Below are positions 11,202 to 20,062 of a stretch of DNA of 64,000 nucleotides, in pieces. Source of the stretch: Chrysogorgia sp. JL179-B06. Taxonomy: Eukaryota > Cnidaria > Anthozoa > Scleralcyonacea > Chrysogorgiidae. Positions within the stretch are counted from its first letter, which is position 1, and every line of letters starts with the position of its first letter. The notes below the pieces were generated by a model. It saw only the letters and a program-made list of their open reading frames with translations, searched no databases and was not told the DNA's origin. Both the position numbers and the translations under genes were made by a program. Location: assembly GCA_035772405.1 (NCBI GenBank), contig JAYKKM010000377.1, positions 365,001-429,000 on the forward strand. Reading direction: 5' to 3'.

Positions 11202-11665
11202 AATGGGTGAAAGTAGATTCAAGATACACAGAGTGCTCAAATCCCACCGAAGCAGAACGAGCGTAATATAATGCAATCAAGATCCAATGTGCCCTCACTC
11301 GCATCACCATAGTGGCTTTATGGCAACTCATGAACTTGGGACTCATGTATGTCAGTTTACACATTGTTGGTATTCTAGAACCAAAGAGTGCTCAAGAAGT
11401 TACAGGAACAACGAGCGTAATACAAATGGGTATTACATTTGTATTACGCTCGTTGTTCCTGTAACTTCTTGAGCACTCTTTGGTTCTAGAATACCAACAA
11501 TGTGTAAACTGACATACATGAGTCCCAAGTTCATGAGTTGCCATAAAGCCACTATGGTGATGCGAGTGAGGGCACATTGGATCTTGATTGCATTATATTA
11601 CGCTCGTTCTGCTTCGGTGGGATTTGAGCACTCTGTGTATCTTGAATCTACTTTCACCCATTTGT
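11199..11665. repeat. Large near-perfect palindrome, 230-bp arms
   Basis: The left arm starts acaaatgggtgaaag and the right arm ends ctttcacccatttgt. The centre lies near 11432 (aatgggtattacatt). Part of the arm is repeated again after the right end (11667-11737). There is a twin at 38275-38741. Confidence 0.85.
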
Positions 11666-11734
11666 ATTACGCTCGTTGTTCCTGTAACTTCTTGAGCACT
11701 CTTTGGTTCTAGAATACCAACAATGTGTAAACTG

Positions 11735-11940
<206 letters not shown>

Positions 11941-11954
11941 GTTAGAATGTTTTC

Positions 11955-11997
11955 GTCACTACTCTGAGTTTCACGCGTAATGCGATCTTCAGGCAAC
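11955..11997 (-). ncRNA. Hammerhead ribozyme motif, family A
   Basis: Identical in layout to 3736-3778, 3' of the minus-strand GIY-YIG fragment. Confidence 0.75.
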
Positions 11998-12010
11998 TGA
12001 CAGTTCAGCT

Positions 12011-12406
12011 TCAACTTGTCGTTAATATACTCGGCGGGTTAAAAATAGTTCTGATGACGTTGTTGTGTGTTGATCGTTTGCTGACGTTCGTTAATCGGTG
12101 ATTGATTGTGTGACGACACTTCGCGAAAATTTCCGATCTTTTATTTAAAAGAGTTTTCTTGTCGGCCTTCATGATCATAAGTTTTTCCTCCAGGCAAAGG
12201 TTGCATCTTCGCGATCCATTTCGATAAGCCGCGGCGCGTCTAACAATTGACCATTTTACATTAAAATCGCGTTTTTTTCTTTTTAAATTCCAGATGTGTT
12301 TTGACAGCTTCGTTTCATTTGCGTGCTTTTCGTTGAGGAATGATTTTAGATGGTTGCGATAGCGCTGCTTGAAATCATTGGCTGTCATACCGATATATCC
12401 AGAGCA
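12011..12406 (-). pseudogene. PLE family A, GIY-YIG fragment (inverted copy, unit 1)
   Basis: Minus-strand GIY-YIG domain (YIGMTANDFKQRYRNH onward) without reverse transcriptase, the equivalent of 3792-4187. Confidence 0.85.
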
Positions 12407-12438
12407 CAATCCAGAGCACAATCCAGAGACATAATAAA

Positions 12439-12566
12439 CGCATCTTAAAGAACAGAAACAACCCGCGCACGAATACAGAGAAATGCAACTGCCGACAACG
12501 TAACAGCCATCAATGCCCAATCCCAGGAAACTGTTTAGTGAAAAGCATAATTTATCAAGCCGAAGT
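12439..12566 (+). pseudogene. PLE family A, left part interrupted by the Polinton
   Basis: Start of the plus-strand zinc-linker/GIY-YIG frame (CNCRQRNSHQCP). It breaks off at the first target-site copy cgaagt (12561-12566) and resumes after the second copy at 30915. Confidence 0.9.
12561..12566. repeat. Polinton target-site duplication, left (cgaagt)
   Basis: The 6-bp duplicate of 30915-30920. The empty sites in units 0 and 2 have a single cgaagt. Polinton integrases typically produce 6-bp duplications. Confidence 0.95.
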
Positions 12567-12735
12567 AGTAGTATAGTAAGTAGGGCTGCGAGCTCAATCG
12601 ACCTCAACTGTGAATATAAACACCAAAACGTCACCAAATTTGGCCAAGTCGCGACTCGACAAATTTGGCGATGTTTTGGTGTTTATATTCACGATTGACG
12701 TCGAATAAGCTCGCAGCCCTACTTACTATACTACT
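12567..12735. repeat. Terminal palindrome of the left TIR, 169 bp
   Basis: The outer arm (agtagtatagtaagtagggc...) is mirrored by an inner arm ending gccctacttactatactact. About a dozen mismatches separate the arms, and the centre is near agtcgcgact. Each element end could fold into a hairpin, and the inner arm re-creates the terminal sequence. Confidence 0.9.
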
Positions 12736-13139
12736 ACAACGATCATTAGTCAATCTAGACATCCCACGTTTTCTACTAAATTGATGTCAAACACACGCGA
12801 GACTAGCGAAACAATACCAAATTTATACTAAATCACGACTCTCGCTAAATTTGACGCCATTTCAGCCACATTTAAAAAAAAATAGAAAGTGTCGTTTCAA
12901 AATTCTCACAAATTACATTTAGGAAAAAATAGAAAGTGTCATTTCAACATTTTCGCGTGTTAAAAAATAAAATGTGGTACGAGCTCACTCTCACATATTA
13001 AAAAATAGAGAGTGTCATTTCAACCGACGCGTTCTGCTGTTGTCTCAATTCACGCGCGAAAAAAAAAACCACTAGATTTTGACTCTAGTGGTGATGTTTA
13101 TCCAAATGGATAGCGAAATGGCGCTCTTTTGATTGGCTA
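12567..13139 (+). repeat. Polinton left TIR, 573 bp
   Basis: Begins agtagtatagtaagtagggc and matches the complement of 30342-30914 to its inner end gattggcta. Near the inner end are a perfect hairpin ccactagattttgactctagtgg and short direct repeats of the type aaatagaaagtgtc(g/a)tttcaa. Confidence 0.95.
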
Positions 13140-13176
13140 ACAACATTGACTAACAAATAGCCAGTCGTTTTGCGAA

Positions 13177-16100
13177 TTAGTCCGTTTGCTCACTGTTTTC
13201 AGTGGTGTCTCTCACTACAATGTTTTTGTGGCCATATGCGTAGGAGTCAATACCATTTTCTAAAAGGTATCGTTTATCGTCGAAGCAGGATAGCGATACT
13301 TTATTAATTTCGTAGCTACCGAGCTGATGTTTGACACTTCTAATGGTCTTCATTGTGTGTCGCAACTGTCTCTGCTCGAGTAACACACTTTTGTAATCTT
13401 CGTGCTTGATCACTTTTTTAATTATATTCTTTCTAATGCCTTTAGCGGTTTTCCCACCACCCCCATCCTCTTTCAAATAGCTATACATTTTACTACGCAA
13501 CCCGACGAACTCAACAATTGGCGTTCCAGCGCACTCGTCCTTCATCTTCCCAATAACTTTCTTATTCTCTCTAAAAAAGAATGGGCTGTCTACAGGATAG
13601 TCGCTATTGTCAAACTTTTCGCACTCCATCATAAAGTCGGAATAAACGTCGTCAGTTTTGATTGAGTACAACAGACTGTCAGTGTCGGTGAAGTGTAATC
13701 TGCAGGTGTCGCTAGAGTACTTTTTCATGATATAATTGTAGTGGAAATTGTACATCAGCGTTTTACTCAAGTCTAGTATGCACATACCCACATATGCAGG
13801 TCTATTTAGTGTCAACGTTTCTTTAACCTTATGGACAGCGACTAAGTTCTCGCTAAATATTTTGCAAGACACGAACGTTGGCTTCGAGACAAGCTTTTCT
13901 AATTTCTTCGCAGTGGTCACTAATCTTACGTCCACGCGCTTCCTCAAATTTTCCATCGTTTTTCCGAACACACTGTTGTTCATCAACTTGAAGAAATCCT
14001 TCTCAAAAGCGTTCTTAGCCGCAGTTCTTTTGACTGTGTTAAAGTCAATGTACTTGCCTAACCACTTGGACTGGTCAAACTGCAGGACCCTGTGAATCTT
14101 ATTGATTTTTAACCCAAGATCCATATACAACTGCAGATTTCCATAGTGACACACATACTTTTTTTTGTCCATCAAATTAGTCACCAACTTCTTCACACCA
14201 CCAACACTCACATTAAATTTATTTTTGATTTTCGTGCAGTACTCCGACAACATGTCGACAGTTATTTCCATCTTCTCAGGAGCCACCGGGTAGTCGTTGT
14301 GTAGGTCATGCAAATGGTCTGGGTATTCCAAGTCGACTTCAAGCAACAGACCCTTTTTACTACCGTCGTGATAGTCACATAGATTAACTTTTTCTATCTC
14401 TTTCTCAGTCAACCACTTGAAGCCACCCGTAGGTAGACTTCGACTCATTGCCCATCCATACAAGTTGTTGGCGTCAAGGTACATCAAATACTTCGACTCT
14501 TGAGCTTTATCGTACCCTTCCATGTACTTATTATTCGCCACGCCATGTCTGTTGCATATGTAGCTCACACCACCACGCATACCTAATTCTACGAACTGGA
14601 ACATGTCGATGTCGGACAATAATTCGAGTTCTACTCCAGTCATCTTCAGCATGGCATCCCAAGCCAATCCAGGCGACGTGAAATAGTGACACGGGTCTAA
14701 TTTATACTCGCGATGGCATGTCTTTCTAAAGTTCTCGAAAACGTCGGCGAGCAAGAGCACATCGCTTTTCAAATACAGGTCGTGGTACCCACCCATACTC
14801 TCAACGTCGAAGTAGTCCCACACATCGATGGCGCGCTCGTGCATTTCTTCCGTAATATGCTCATCGTTCAGAACGCTGTAGAAATCTTTTTTGGAGGGTA
14901 GCTCGCGCTCGTCGAATTTTTCAAAGGAGTCCATATAATCATAGGGATAGACCCCCTTTCTTGTCATAAGTGCCAACCCTGTTTCACGAAACACTTCTGA
15001 CGTGTATTTGAAAGCGTCCCTTGGTAGGTTCTTCACCAAGTTGTCTAGACCACTACCCATGAACTGAAAGCTGTCCAAGAATACCAAGTTTTTTCCAAGC
15101 ATGAACGCCATGTACTTCTCCATGTTGTTTGGTATCACATTTATGTCTTGACCAAACTTACCAATCTCCTGCATAATGAAATGACTATCGTAACCGCGCA
15201 AGTTATGAAAGATCACAGGAATTTTGTCAGTCAATCTAAAGTTCACGTTACACTGACGATGTGCGGACCCTCTGTACTTACCTGACACGTGACAGTGGTC
15301 TCTCACTCTAACGTCAGCGCCAATGTACTCAACACTGCAAATATGGCAACTTTTAGCCTCGTCAAAGTTCTTCTTATCGGCATCAGTCAGCACCATTTCT
15401 TTGTTAAAGTGACTCTCAGATGTCTCTTTACAATATTCGACAATTTCTAACATCTCCCCAATGAACTTGTTAACTGCGTTTTCACCGCGATACACTTTTA
15501 CTGGCTTACTGTACTCATTGTCATAACAACAAACCAGTTTATACCCATAACCACAGTCGACATGCCTCTGGTAAGCATTTGTGTAGCTACTCTTGCTCGA
15601 TGGTGTCGCTGTGTGCACCTTCTGTGTGATAGCCTCGAAGTCTGCATACACCACAAATGGTACATTTAGCTGTCTACTAAAATTCTCGTATTTCACTTTC
15701 GCACCTTTTTGTGGCATTTTAATAGCTTGCTTCCCATTGATGACCAAACACACTTCAATATGACTTTCAAGCACGTCCGCGCGGGTGAAACACTGCAAAC
15801 AATACCTACAAAAGTGCTTTCTCGCCTTATACTTTGTCTGACGGTACATGAATTTGTCGAAATCGCGAATGTACACATAATGCTTGTTGCCCACGTCATT
15901 AGTTATCAACAATAGGTCCATATGGTCAGGATACGCTTCCTTAGAAACGTACACAGGGAATGGCTGCTTATTTTCGTACCCAAAAACATTAATGCTAATA
16001 TCGTTTGCCTTTTCGATCTTGTTGTAGTCTTTGACTGATACTGGGAAGTCAATTCCGTCATAACTCAGCTCACTGACATGCCTAGCGTACTTTGACGTTC

Positions 16101-16788
16101 TGTCAGAGTTTTTTCCAACAGGAAATTTGTGTGCAAGGTGGCACCATCTAAAGCACTCGTTGTCATCATCGTTATTTACGTTTACCAAGCCCTTCATACT
16201 GTTGCACAGCTCCTTTGGCAACACAATGTAGCTACTCCCGTGCAAAGGTCTGTAAATAGCGACATTAACGTAGTGTGCGTCTATTTTGTCGATAGTCCAT
16301 CCAGACCCCTCAGACAACCACCCAGCTATCCGCGTCAAAATCTGCTCCGATCCACGATTGGCAACACCCTCGATGTCATGCTCGTTAATGACGACGAACG
16401 TTTCGCTATTAAAGTAGGCAGTTTTGTACGTGGTCTTATTGAGTTCTAAAACTTTCTCAAAAGTGACTTTGACTGTCTCCACCACTTTCATTCCGTTGGT
16501 CTCACCTAGTTCACGTCTCAAAAGGTTAGTGACAGCGCTTCTACTACCATTTACCTGATTGATGTCTCTGTCGTCAATTACTTCGACTCCATAGGACCTT
16601 GTGAACCCTCTCAGTGCTCGATCCAACAGATGCGTTGACGGTGCGAGGTCTTCGACTAGACGTTGTCCCTCCTGATCTCCAAAAAAGCCGTGAACGTTGG
16701 TCGCTTCATCTGTTAGTGAATTGACAACGGCTGCACTCGTCTTATGCGCCCGTCTTTTTGTCACTGAATTTTTCACAGTCCGACTCAT
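13177..16788 (-). CDS. PolB: Protein-primed family B DNA polymerase
   Basis: 1203 aa; replicates the element and is expected to use a protein primer. Exonuclease motifs: YADFEA near residue 381, FHNLRGYDSHF near 527 and YLKSDVLLLAD near 672. Polymerase motifs: A, YLDANNLYGWAM near 769 (D771); B, KLMNNSVFGKTMEN near 934; C, FTDTDSLLYS near 1033; then GLRSKMYSY near 1096. A C2H2/U1-like finger lies at 330-347, and an endonuclease-VII-like cluster (CHIC...RDHCHVSGKYRG...RQCN) at 481-514, inserted between Exo I and Exo II as in many Polinton polymerases. All catalytic acids are visible, so it looks functional. The start is the only ATG at the frame's 5' end. The next gene upstream ends 6 bp away. 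Confidence 0.95.
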   Translation of the reverse strand: MSRTVKNSVTKRRAHKTSAAVVNSLTDEATNVHGFFGDQEGQRLVEDLAPSTHLLDRALRGFTRSYGVEVIDDRDINQVNGSRSAVTNLLRRELGETNGMKVVETVKVTFEKVLELNKTTYKTAYFNSETFVVINEHDIEGVANRGSEQILTRIAGWLSEGSGWTIDKIDAHYVNVAIYRPLHGSSYIVLPKELCNSMKGLVNVNNDDDNECFRWCHLAHKFPVGKNSDRTSKYARHVSELSYDGIDFPVSVKDYNKIEKANDISINVFGYENKQPFPVYVSKEAYPDHMDLLLITNDVGNKHYVYIRDFDKFMYRQTKYKARKHFCRYCLQCFTRADVLESHIEVCLVINGKQAIKMPQKGAKVKYENFSRQLNVPFVVYADFEAITQKVHTATPSSKSSYTNAYQRHVDCGYGYKLVCCYDNEYSKPVKVYRGENAVNKFIGEMLEIVEYCKETSESHFNKEMVLTDADKKNFDEAKSCHICSVEYIGADVRVRDHCHVSGKYRGSAHRQCNVNFRLTDKIPVIFHNLRGYDSHFIMQEIGKFGQDINVIPNNMEKYMAFMLGKNLVFLDSFQFMGSGLDNLVKNLPRDAFKYTSEVFRETGLALMTRKGVYPYDYMDSFEKFDERELPSKKDFYSVLNDEHITEEMHERAIDVWDYFDVESMGGYHDLYLKSDVLLLADVFENFRKTCHREYKLDPCHYFTSPGLAWDAMLKMTGVELELLSDIDMFQFVELGMRGGVSYICNRHGVANNKYMEGYDKAQESKYLMYLDANNLYGWAMSRSLPTGGFKWLTEKEIEKVNLCDYHDGSKKGLLLEVDLEYPDHLHDLHNDYPVAPEKMEITVDMLSEYCTKIKNKFNVSVGGVKKLVTNLMDKKKYVCHYGNLQLYMDLGLKINKIHRVLQFDQSKWLGKYIDFNTVKRTAAKNAFEKDFFKLMNNSVFGKTMENLRKRVDVRLVTTAKKLEKLVSKPTFVSCKIFSENLVAVHKVKETLTLNRPAYVGMCILDLSKTLMYNFHYNYIMKKYSSDTCRLHFTDTDSLLYSIKTDDVYSDFMMECEKFDNSDYPVDSPFFFRENKKVIGKMKDECAGTPIVEFVGLRSKMYSYLKEDGGGGKTAKGIRKNIIKKVIKHEDYKSVLLEQRQLRHTMKTIRSVKHQLGSYEINKVSLSCFDDKRYLLENGIDSYAYGHKNIVVRDTTENSEQTD

Positions 16789-16794
16789 TGGCTT

Positions 16795-17367
16795 CTATAT
16801 ACTACACTTATTTATTTTTTTCTTAGCCCACTCGTCGTAATAATTGTCACCACTTTCGCACCATCCCAGCTTTGGGTACACCACCCCAAACAAATTGTCG
16901 TCAAACAAGTCTTTCACCCTCCCGTCTTTGAGGTCTGACACCTTCTTGAGTGTCTTGACTCGTCTTCTATGACACAACCTAATAATGTAGTACCCATATC
17001 TGCTGACATTTCTACCCTTTACCAAATTGCATGAGTACAACGCATTGACAACTTTCAGGAAGTCCTCTTTTATCAACTCAAGGTGCTCGTACTTCACAAC
17101 GTTCCGTAGTCTTCTCCCCATCCACCAAGACCGTTTGTGAACGCTTTTTAGTCGTGTGAGTCTCATGTCGCTGTAACTCTGAGTGTAACCCCATTCGATG
17201 TCACCACACTTTGGACACGCGTACCCACCGCAGTCAGTCACATTTTTCACAACGTCACAATCCGAGCAGTAGTGAGTCCTGAAGGCGTCTCCACACTCAG
17301 TTTGCGTCTCGCTCGCGATCTCGTCAATTGTCAAGCCATAACTCATCTGCCTCATAAGTTTGTCCAT
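16795..17367 (-). CDS. Zinc-ribbon protein, possibly VLTF3-like late transcription factor
   Basis: 190 aa. Two CxxC-type knuckles (CSDCDVV near residue 34 and CPKCGDIEWGY near 53) form a zinc ribbon. They are followed by a basic helical region (LTRLKSVHKRSWWMGRRL). An N-terminal zinc ribbon plus helical domain resembles poxvirus-type late transcription factor VLTF3 of nucleocytoplasmic large DNA viruses, but I see no decisive motif, so the assignment is tentative. It lies directly upstream of the polymerase in the same orientation (6-bp gap), suggesting co-expression. Confidence 0.75.
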   Translation of the reverse strand: MDKLMRQMSYGLTIDEIASETQTECGDAFRTHYCSDCDVVKNVTDCGGYACPKCGDIEWGYTQSYSDMRLTRLKSVHKRSWWMGRRLRNVVKYEHLELIKEDFLKVVNALYSCNLVKGRNVSRYGYYIIRLCHRRRVKTLKKVSDLKDGRVKDLFDDNLFGVVYPKLGWCESGDNYYDEWAKKKINKCSI

Positions 17368-17392
17368 CGCTTATACTACTCCAACATTTTTT

Positions 17393-17812
17393 TCACCGAA
17401 CTAGTACCCGTAGCGCTATTCCACTACCCAAACCTAACGCACCAACAAACAATAATTGGTATTCCTTCATTTCCGCACTCGGTTGATAGTAATCCGCAAT
17501 CTTCGGGAGGTCAGTGAACACTCGTCCGCTGTACCGTATGGTCATTACGCTTCTAAGTTCTTCCAACGCGTGGTTTGTGTCATTGATGTCAGCATTAGCA
17601 TCAGAGAGCCGTTGTCGCAAACGCTGGATCTTATCTTTCTTGGCGACCTCATTTTCATACCACACTTCTTTCGCACTGGCTAGCTGTTCCAACGCATGGT
17701 TGTGCCTTTTCATCTCAGCTTCATAACCTGAGTGATTAAACTTCGAAAACATAAAGCCAGCGCCTGCAAAAGCCACTGCATTAAATATCCCTCCAGCCAC
17801 AACACTCACCAT
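17393..17812 (-). CDS. Small membrane protein with central coiled coil
   Basis: 139 aa, unknown function. Hydrophobic segments lie at residues about 4-21 and 119-137, with a charged heptad-like stretch between (about 27-90, KDKIQRLRQRLSDANADI). It looks like a double-anchored, possibly oligomeric membrane or virion protein. It is in a tight minus-strand run with the two membrane-protein genes upstream (4- and 15-bp gaps). Confidence 0.75.
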   Translation of the reverse strand: MVSVVAGGIFNAVAFAGAGFMFSKFNHSGYEAEMKRHNHALEQLASAKEVWYENEVAKKDKIQRLRQRLSDANADINDTNHALEELRSVMTIRYSGRVFTDLPKIADYYQPSAEMKEYQLLFVGALGLGSGIALRVLVR

Positions 17813-17816
17813 TAAC

Positions 17817-18059
17817 TTACGTTGATTTGAATGGATCTGTCGGTATCCACTTTTTCGATTGCATCCATTTTACTAACAACGTTCCTGCACCAACAGCTGC
17901 AGCAAGTTTCACTGTGCCTTTAACTGTCTCTGGTGTTCCCAATGGTTCTCCCAAAGCCTTTTTCGAAATCATACTCACTGCCACAGCACCAGTCGTGACA
18001 AGTAGCGCATCGTACAATTCGTTCATAAGTTCTTTTCGATCGATCGCAGTCATATACAT
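17817..18059 (-). CDS. Small hydrophobic protein
   Basis: 80 aa with two weakly hydrophobic helices (about 17-32 ALLVTTGAVAVSMISKK and 50-64) and a Gly/Ala-rich middle. No known domain. A second ATG two codons downstream is an alternative start. Membrane or virion association is inferred from composition and from the neighbouring membrane-protein genes. Confidence 0.65.
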   Translation of the reverse strand: MYMTAIDRKELMNELYDALLVTTGAVAVSMISKKALGEPLGTPETVKGTVKLAAAVGAGTLLVKWMQSKKWIPTDPFKST

Positions 18060-18074
18060 TGTCGTGTGTTTTGT

Positions 18075-18404
18075 TCAAGAGTCAAATGTGTCTAACGCTG
18101 GACGACGAGTTTTATGACTTTCTGACACAGGTGCTGGTGTAGCACTCACTTTTTCACTGCTAATTGTGTACCATAGCGAAGCACCAGCAATGATAACACC
18201 AAGTGTTCCAACAATGTAACCATAGCTCCACTCACCACCCTGTTCCTCGTTGACTATCATTTCACGCATTTTCTTTTCTTTCGCAGCTTTCGATATCTCA
18301 GCCAACTTTTTACCAGCAGCGACGCGCTTTGGGTCCTTCACCTTAACACTTTTCACATCAGCTGTGATCTTAGCGTCGACAACCGTCTGTGGGTCTTCAA
18401 CCAT
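18075..18404 (-). CDS. Basic, single-span membrane protein
   Basis: 109 aa. A lysine-rich stretch at about 20-48 (DPKRVAAGKKLAEISKAAKE) is followed by one transmembrane helix at about 61-80 (YGYIVGTLGVIIAGASLWYT) and a Ser/Pro tail. The basic part could contact DNA or capsid and the helix a lipid layer. The function is unknown. It is the first gene of the minus-strand run that ends with the polymerase. Confidence 0.65.
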   Translation of the reverse strand: MVEDPQTVVDAKITADVKSVKVKDPKRVAAGKKLAEISKAAKEKKMREMIVNEEQGGEWSYGYIVGTLGVIIAGASLWYTISSEKVSATPAPVSESHKTRRPALDTFDS

Positions 18405-18430
18405 CTAATACACTATCACGTGTTATCTTA

Positions 18431-18483
18431 CTCACAGATGACCTCACAGGTGTCTCACAGATGACCTCACAGGTATCTCACAG
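18431..18483. promoter_or_regulatory. Tandem 23-bp repeat in a divergent promoter region
   Basis: ctcacagatgacctcacagg(t)(g/a)t occurs twice in tandem (18431, 18454) plus a partial third copy (18477). It lies in the 131-bp gap between the divergent genes at 18404 (minus) and 18536 (plus). It is the only intergenic direct repeat inside the element apart from the TIRs, so it may bind a regulator. An AT-rich TATA-like stretch follows at about 18501-18532. Confidence 0.5.
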
Positions 18484-18535
18484 TTCCAGACCAAACGCAC
18501 TAAAAAATTAGGATTTTTTCTGAGAGTATAACATA

Positions 18536-19270
18536 ATGACTCAAGCCAGAGAAATCAGCGAAGAGGATATTGCCAACATGTTGAGAACAGCCTTTATCAG
18601 TGTGCCCACCCTACAAGGCGCCTCTGGACCTATCGTCTTAAACGAGTACTTCTCAACATACACAATGTTCGACCCCGACCCTGAAGGGCCACCAAAACGG
18701 CTTGGCTCTCAGATCCGCCATACGAGGTATCTTCTCGACGCTTGGATCGATCTTCGAGAAGACAGAGCCAACGAGCTTGCTGGTGTGTTAGCTGACATAA
18801 TCCCTGTGTGGTGTTACTCACCATTCAAATACCTTATGTTAGCGAGTGACGTCTACTTGAGCGACCCTCGTGAGTCCAACGCCACATTACTCGGTAGTTT
18901 CCTCCAAGTGTTCTTAGCGACCCTTCTATGGAAACCATGCCCAACCAAAGCCAAAGCGTGGCTAGATCTCGCCGCAAACCGCGACGTTCACGTTTGCAAG
19001 GTTGGGTGTAATGAGATACTGGGTGCGGATGATATCAGGGACCACGTACTCTCGCCCGCCCACAGACACTTTGCGAGAAATAAAAACGTGTACGCCTGTT
19101 ACCCATGCGGTGTGGCTACCAATAGCCCAATGTGTCGCTCAAGACATGAGAGCTCGAAGACTCATCTCGAAAACTTGGAGCTTCAGCGGATATTTAACAA
19201 CGAGCAACAGTTGCCGCAACAGGAGAGAGCATTTCTCTGGAGGTATAGTAATCATGAAGAAAGTCGGTAA
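18536..19270 (+). CDS. Unknown protein with two C-terminal U1/C2H2-type zinc fingers
   Basis: 244 aa. The first 150 residues match nothing I recognise. The C-terminal part has two finger-like motifs: CKVGC...DHVLSPAHRHF (about 155-182) and CYPCG...RSRHESSKTH (about 189-212), the second with the H-x-S-x-x-H spacing of U1-type fingers. It may bind nucleic acid. Its last 17 bases overlap the start of the thymidine kinase gene, so the two are probably co-expressed. Confidence 0.75.
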   Translation: MTQAREISEEDIANMLRTAFISVPTLQGASGPIVLNEYFSTYTMFDPDPEGPPKRLGSQIRHTRYLLDAWIDLREDRANELAGVLADIIPVWCYSPFKYLMLASDVYLSDPRESNATLLGSFLQVFLATLLWKPCPTKAKAWLDLAANRDVHVCKVGCNEILGADDIRDHVLSPAHRHFARNKNVYACYPCGVATNSPMCRSRHESSKTHLENLELQRIFNNEQQLPQQERAFLWRYSNHEESR

Positions 19271-19823
19271 ACTAGAAATCGTGATTGGTCCCATGTTCGC
19301 AGGAAAAACGACAGAGACTCTTCGTAGGTTAATCACGTTAAGTAAATCAGGGCTCAAAGTCCTCTACATGAACAACGCAGGCGACACCAGGCGAACTGAC
19401 CACACGTTCTCCACACATCGTCAGACCATTGTTGTCGGATCAGACAGTTTACCTGCGAAGTTAATCACCAACCTTCCGAGTTCTTCCGAGATAGCTGACT
19501 ATGACGTCATTGGCATTGATGAGGGCCATTGGTACTCTGATCTGTCAGTTACCCGTGAATACATTAAAGCTGGCATTCACGTCATTATTTGTGGTCTCAT
19601 AACAACGGAGCATTTAAAAAAACTTGGTGAACTCGACACACTGTTCCCAGTGGCAGACGACATCACATTTCTAAAAGCGTATTGCATCGTTTGCCGTGAC
19701 ACTTACGGAACAACCGTTGAAGCGCCATTCAATTGGAGATACAACCCAGGACCATCATTCGTTGGTGGTGCTGAGCAATATCGCGCAGTGTGCAGACGTC
19801 ATCATCCTTCCACACAAAATTAA
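19254..19823 (+). CDS. TK: Thymidine kinase (type II, TK1-like)
   Basis: 189 aa from the ATG at 19254. An upstream extension in the same frame lacks homology and overlaps the previous gene. The P-loop GPMFAGKT lies at residues 12-19. IGIDEGHWY at 86-94 holds the Mg-binding Asp and catalytic Glu in place of the usual DEAQFF. A structural zinc site is formed by CIVC (144-147) and CRRH (180-183). These match tetrameric TK1-type kinases of animals and poxviruses, which phosphorylate thymidine to dTMP. The length fits the family (about 175-235 aa). TK is not part of the usual Polinton core set. It may supply nucleotides for replication in non-dividing cells and was probably acquired by transfer. 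Confidence 0.92.
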   Translation: MKKVGKLEIVIGPMFAGKTTETLRRLITLSKSGLKVLYMNNAGDTRRTDHTFSTHRQTIVVGSDSLPAKLITNLPSSSEIADYDVIGIDEGHWYSDLSVTREYIKAGIHVIICGLITTEHLKKLGELDTLFPVADDITFLKAYCIVCRDTYGTTVEAPFNWRYNPGPSFVGGAEQYRAVCRRHHPSTQN

Positions 19824-20062
19824 GGGTGTTCTCGGATACCCCACTTTTTTAAATTTAGACATTGGTCACATGAAGCGTCCAATGTCTCCCGTAGAAACAT
19901 TTTTTCACACAGTGGTCAGAAGGTTTGTGAAATAAATAGAGAAAGTTTCGCAGACATTTTTTACTGAGTTAAAAAACGTCTTTAAAAATGCTAGAGCAGT
20001 TGTCACTTCAGACGTCGTCTCAACAACGAGAACGAGCGCTAATTCGACTTATTACTCGCTGT

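Noticed and set aside
11287..11712. Paired 61-70-aa ORFs repeated on both strands
   Set aside because: The mirror symmetry of the 230-bp palindrome creates the same frame on both strands. No protein features.
12513..12698. ORF across the left Polinton border
   Set aside because: Chance reading through PLE sequence and the terminal palindrome.
13402..16449. Plus-strand ORFs of 60-115 aa opposite the DNA polymerase
   Set aside because: Antisense shadows of a confidently identified gene.
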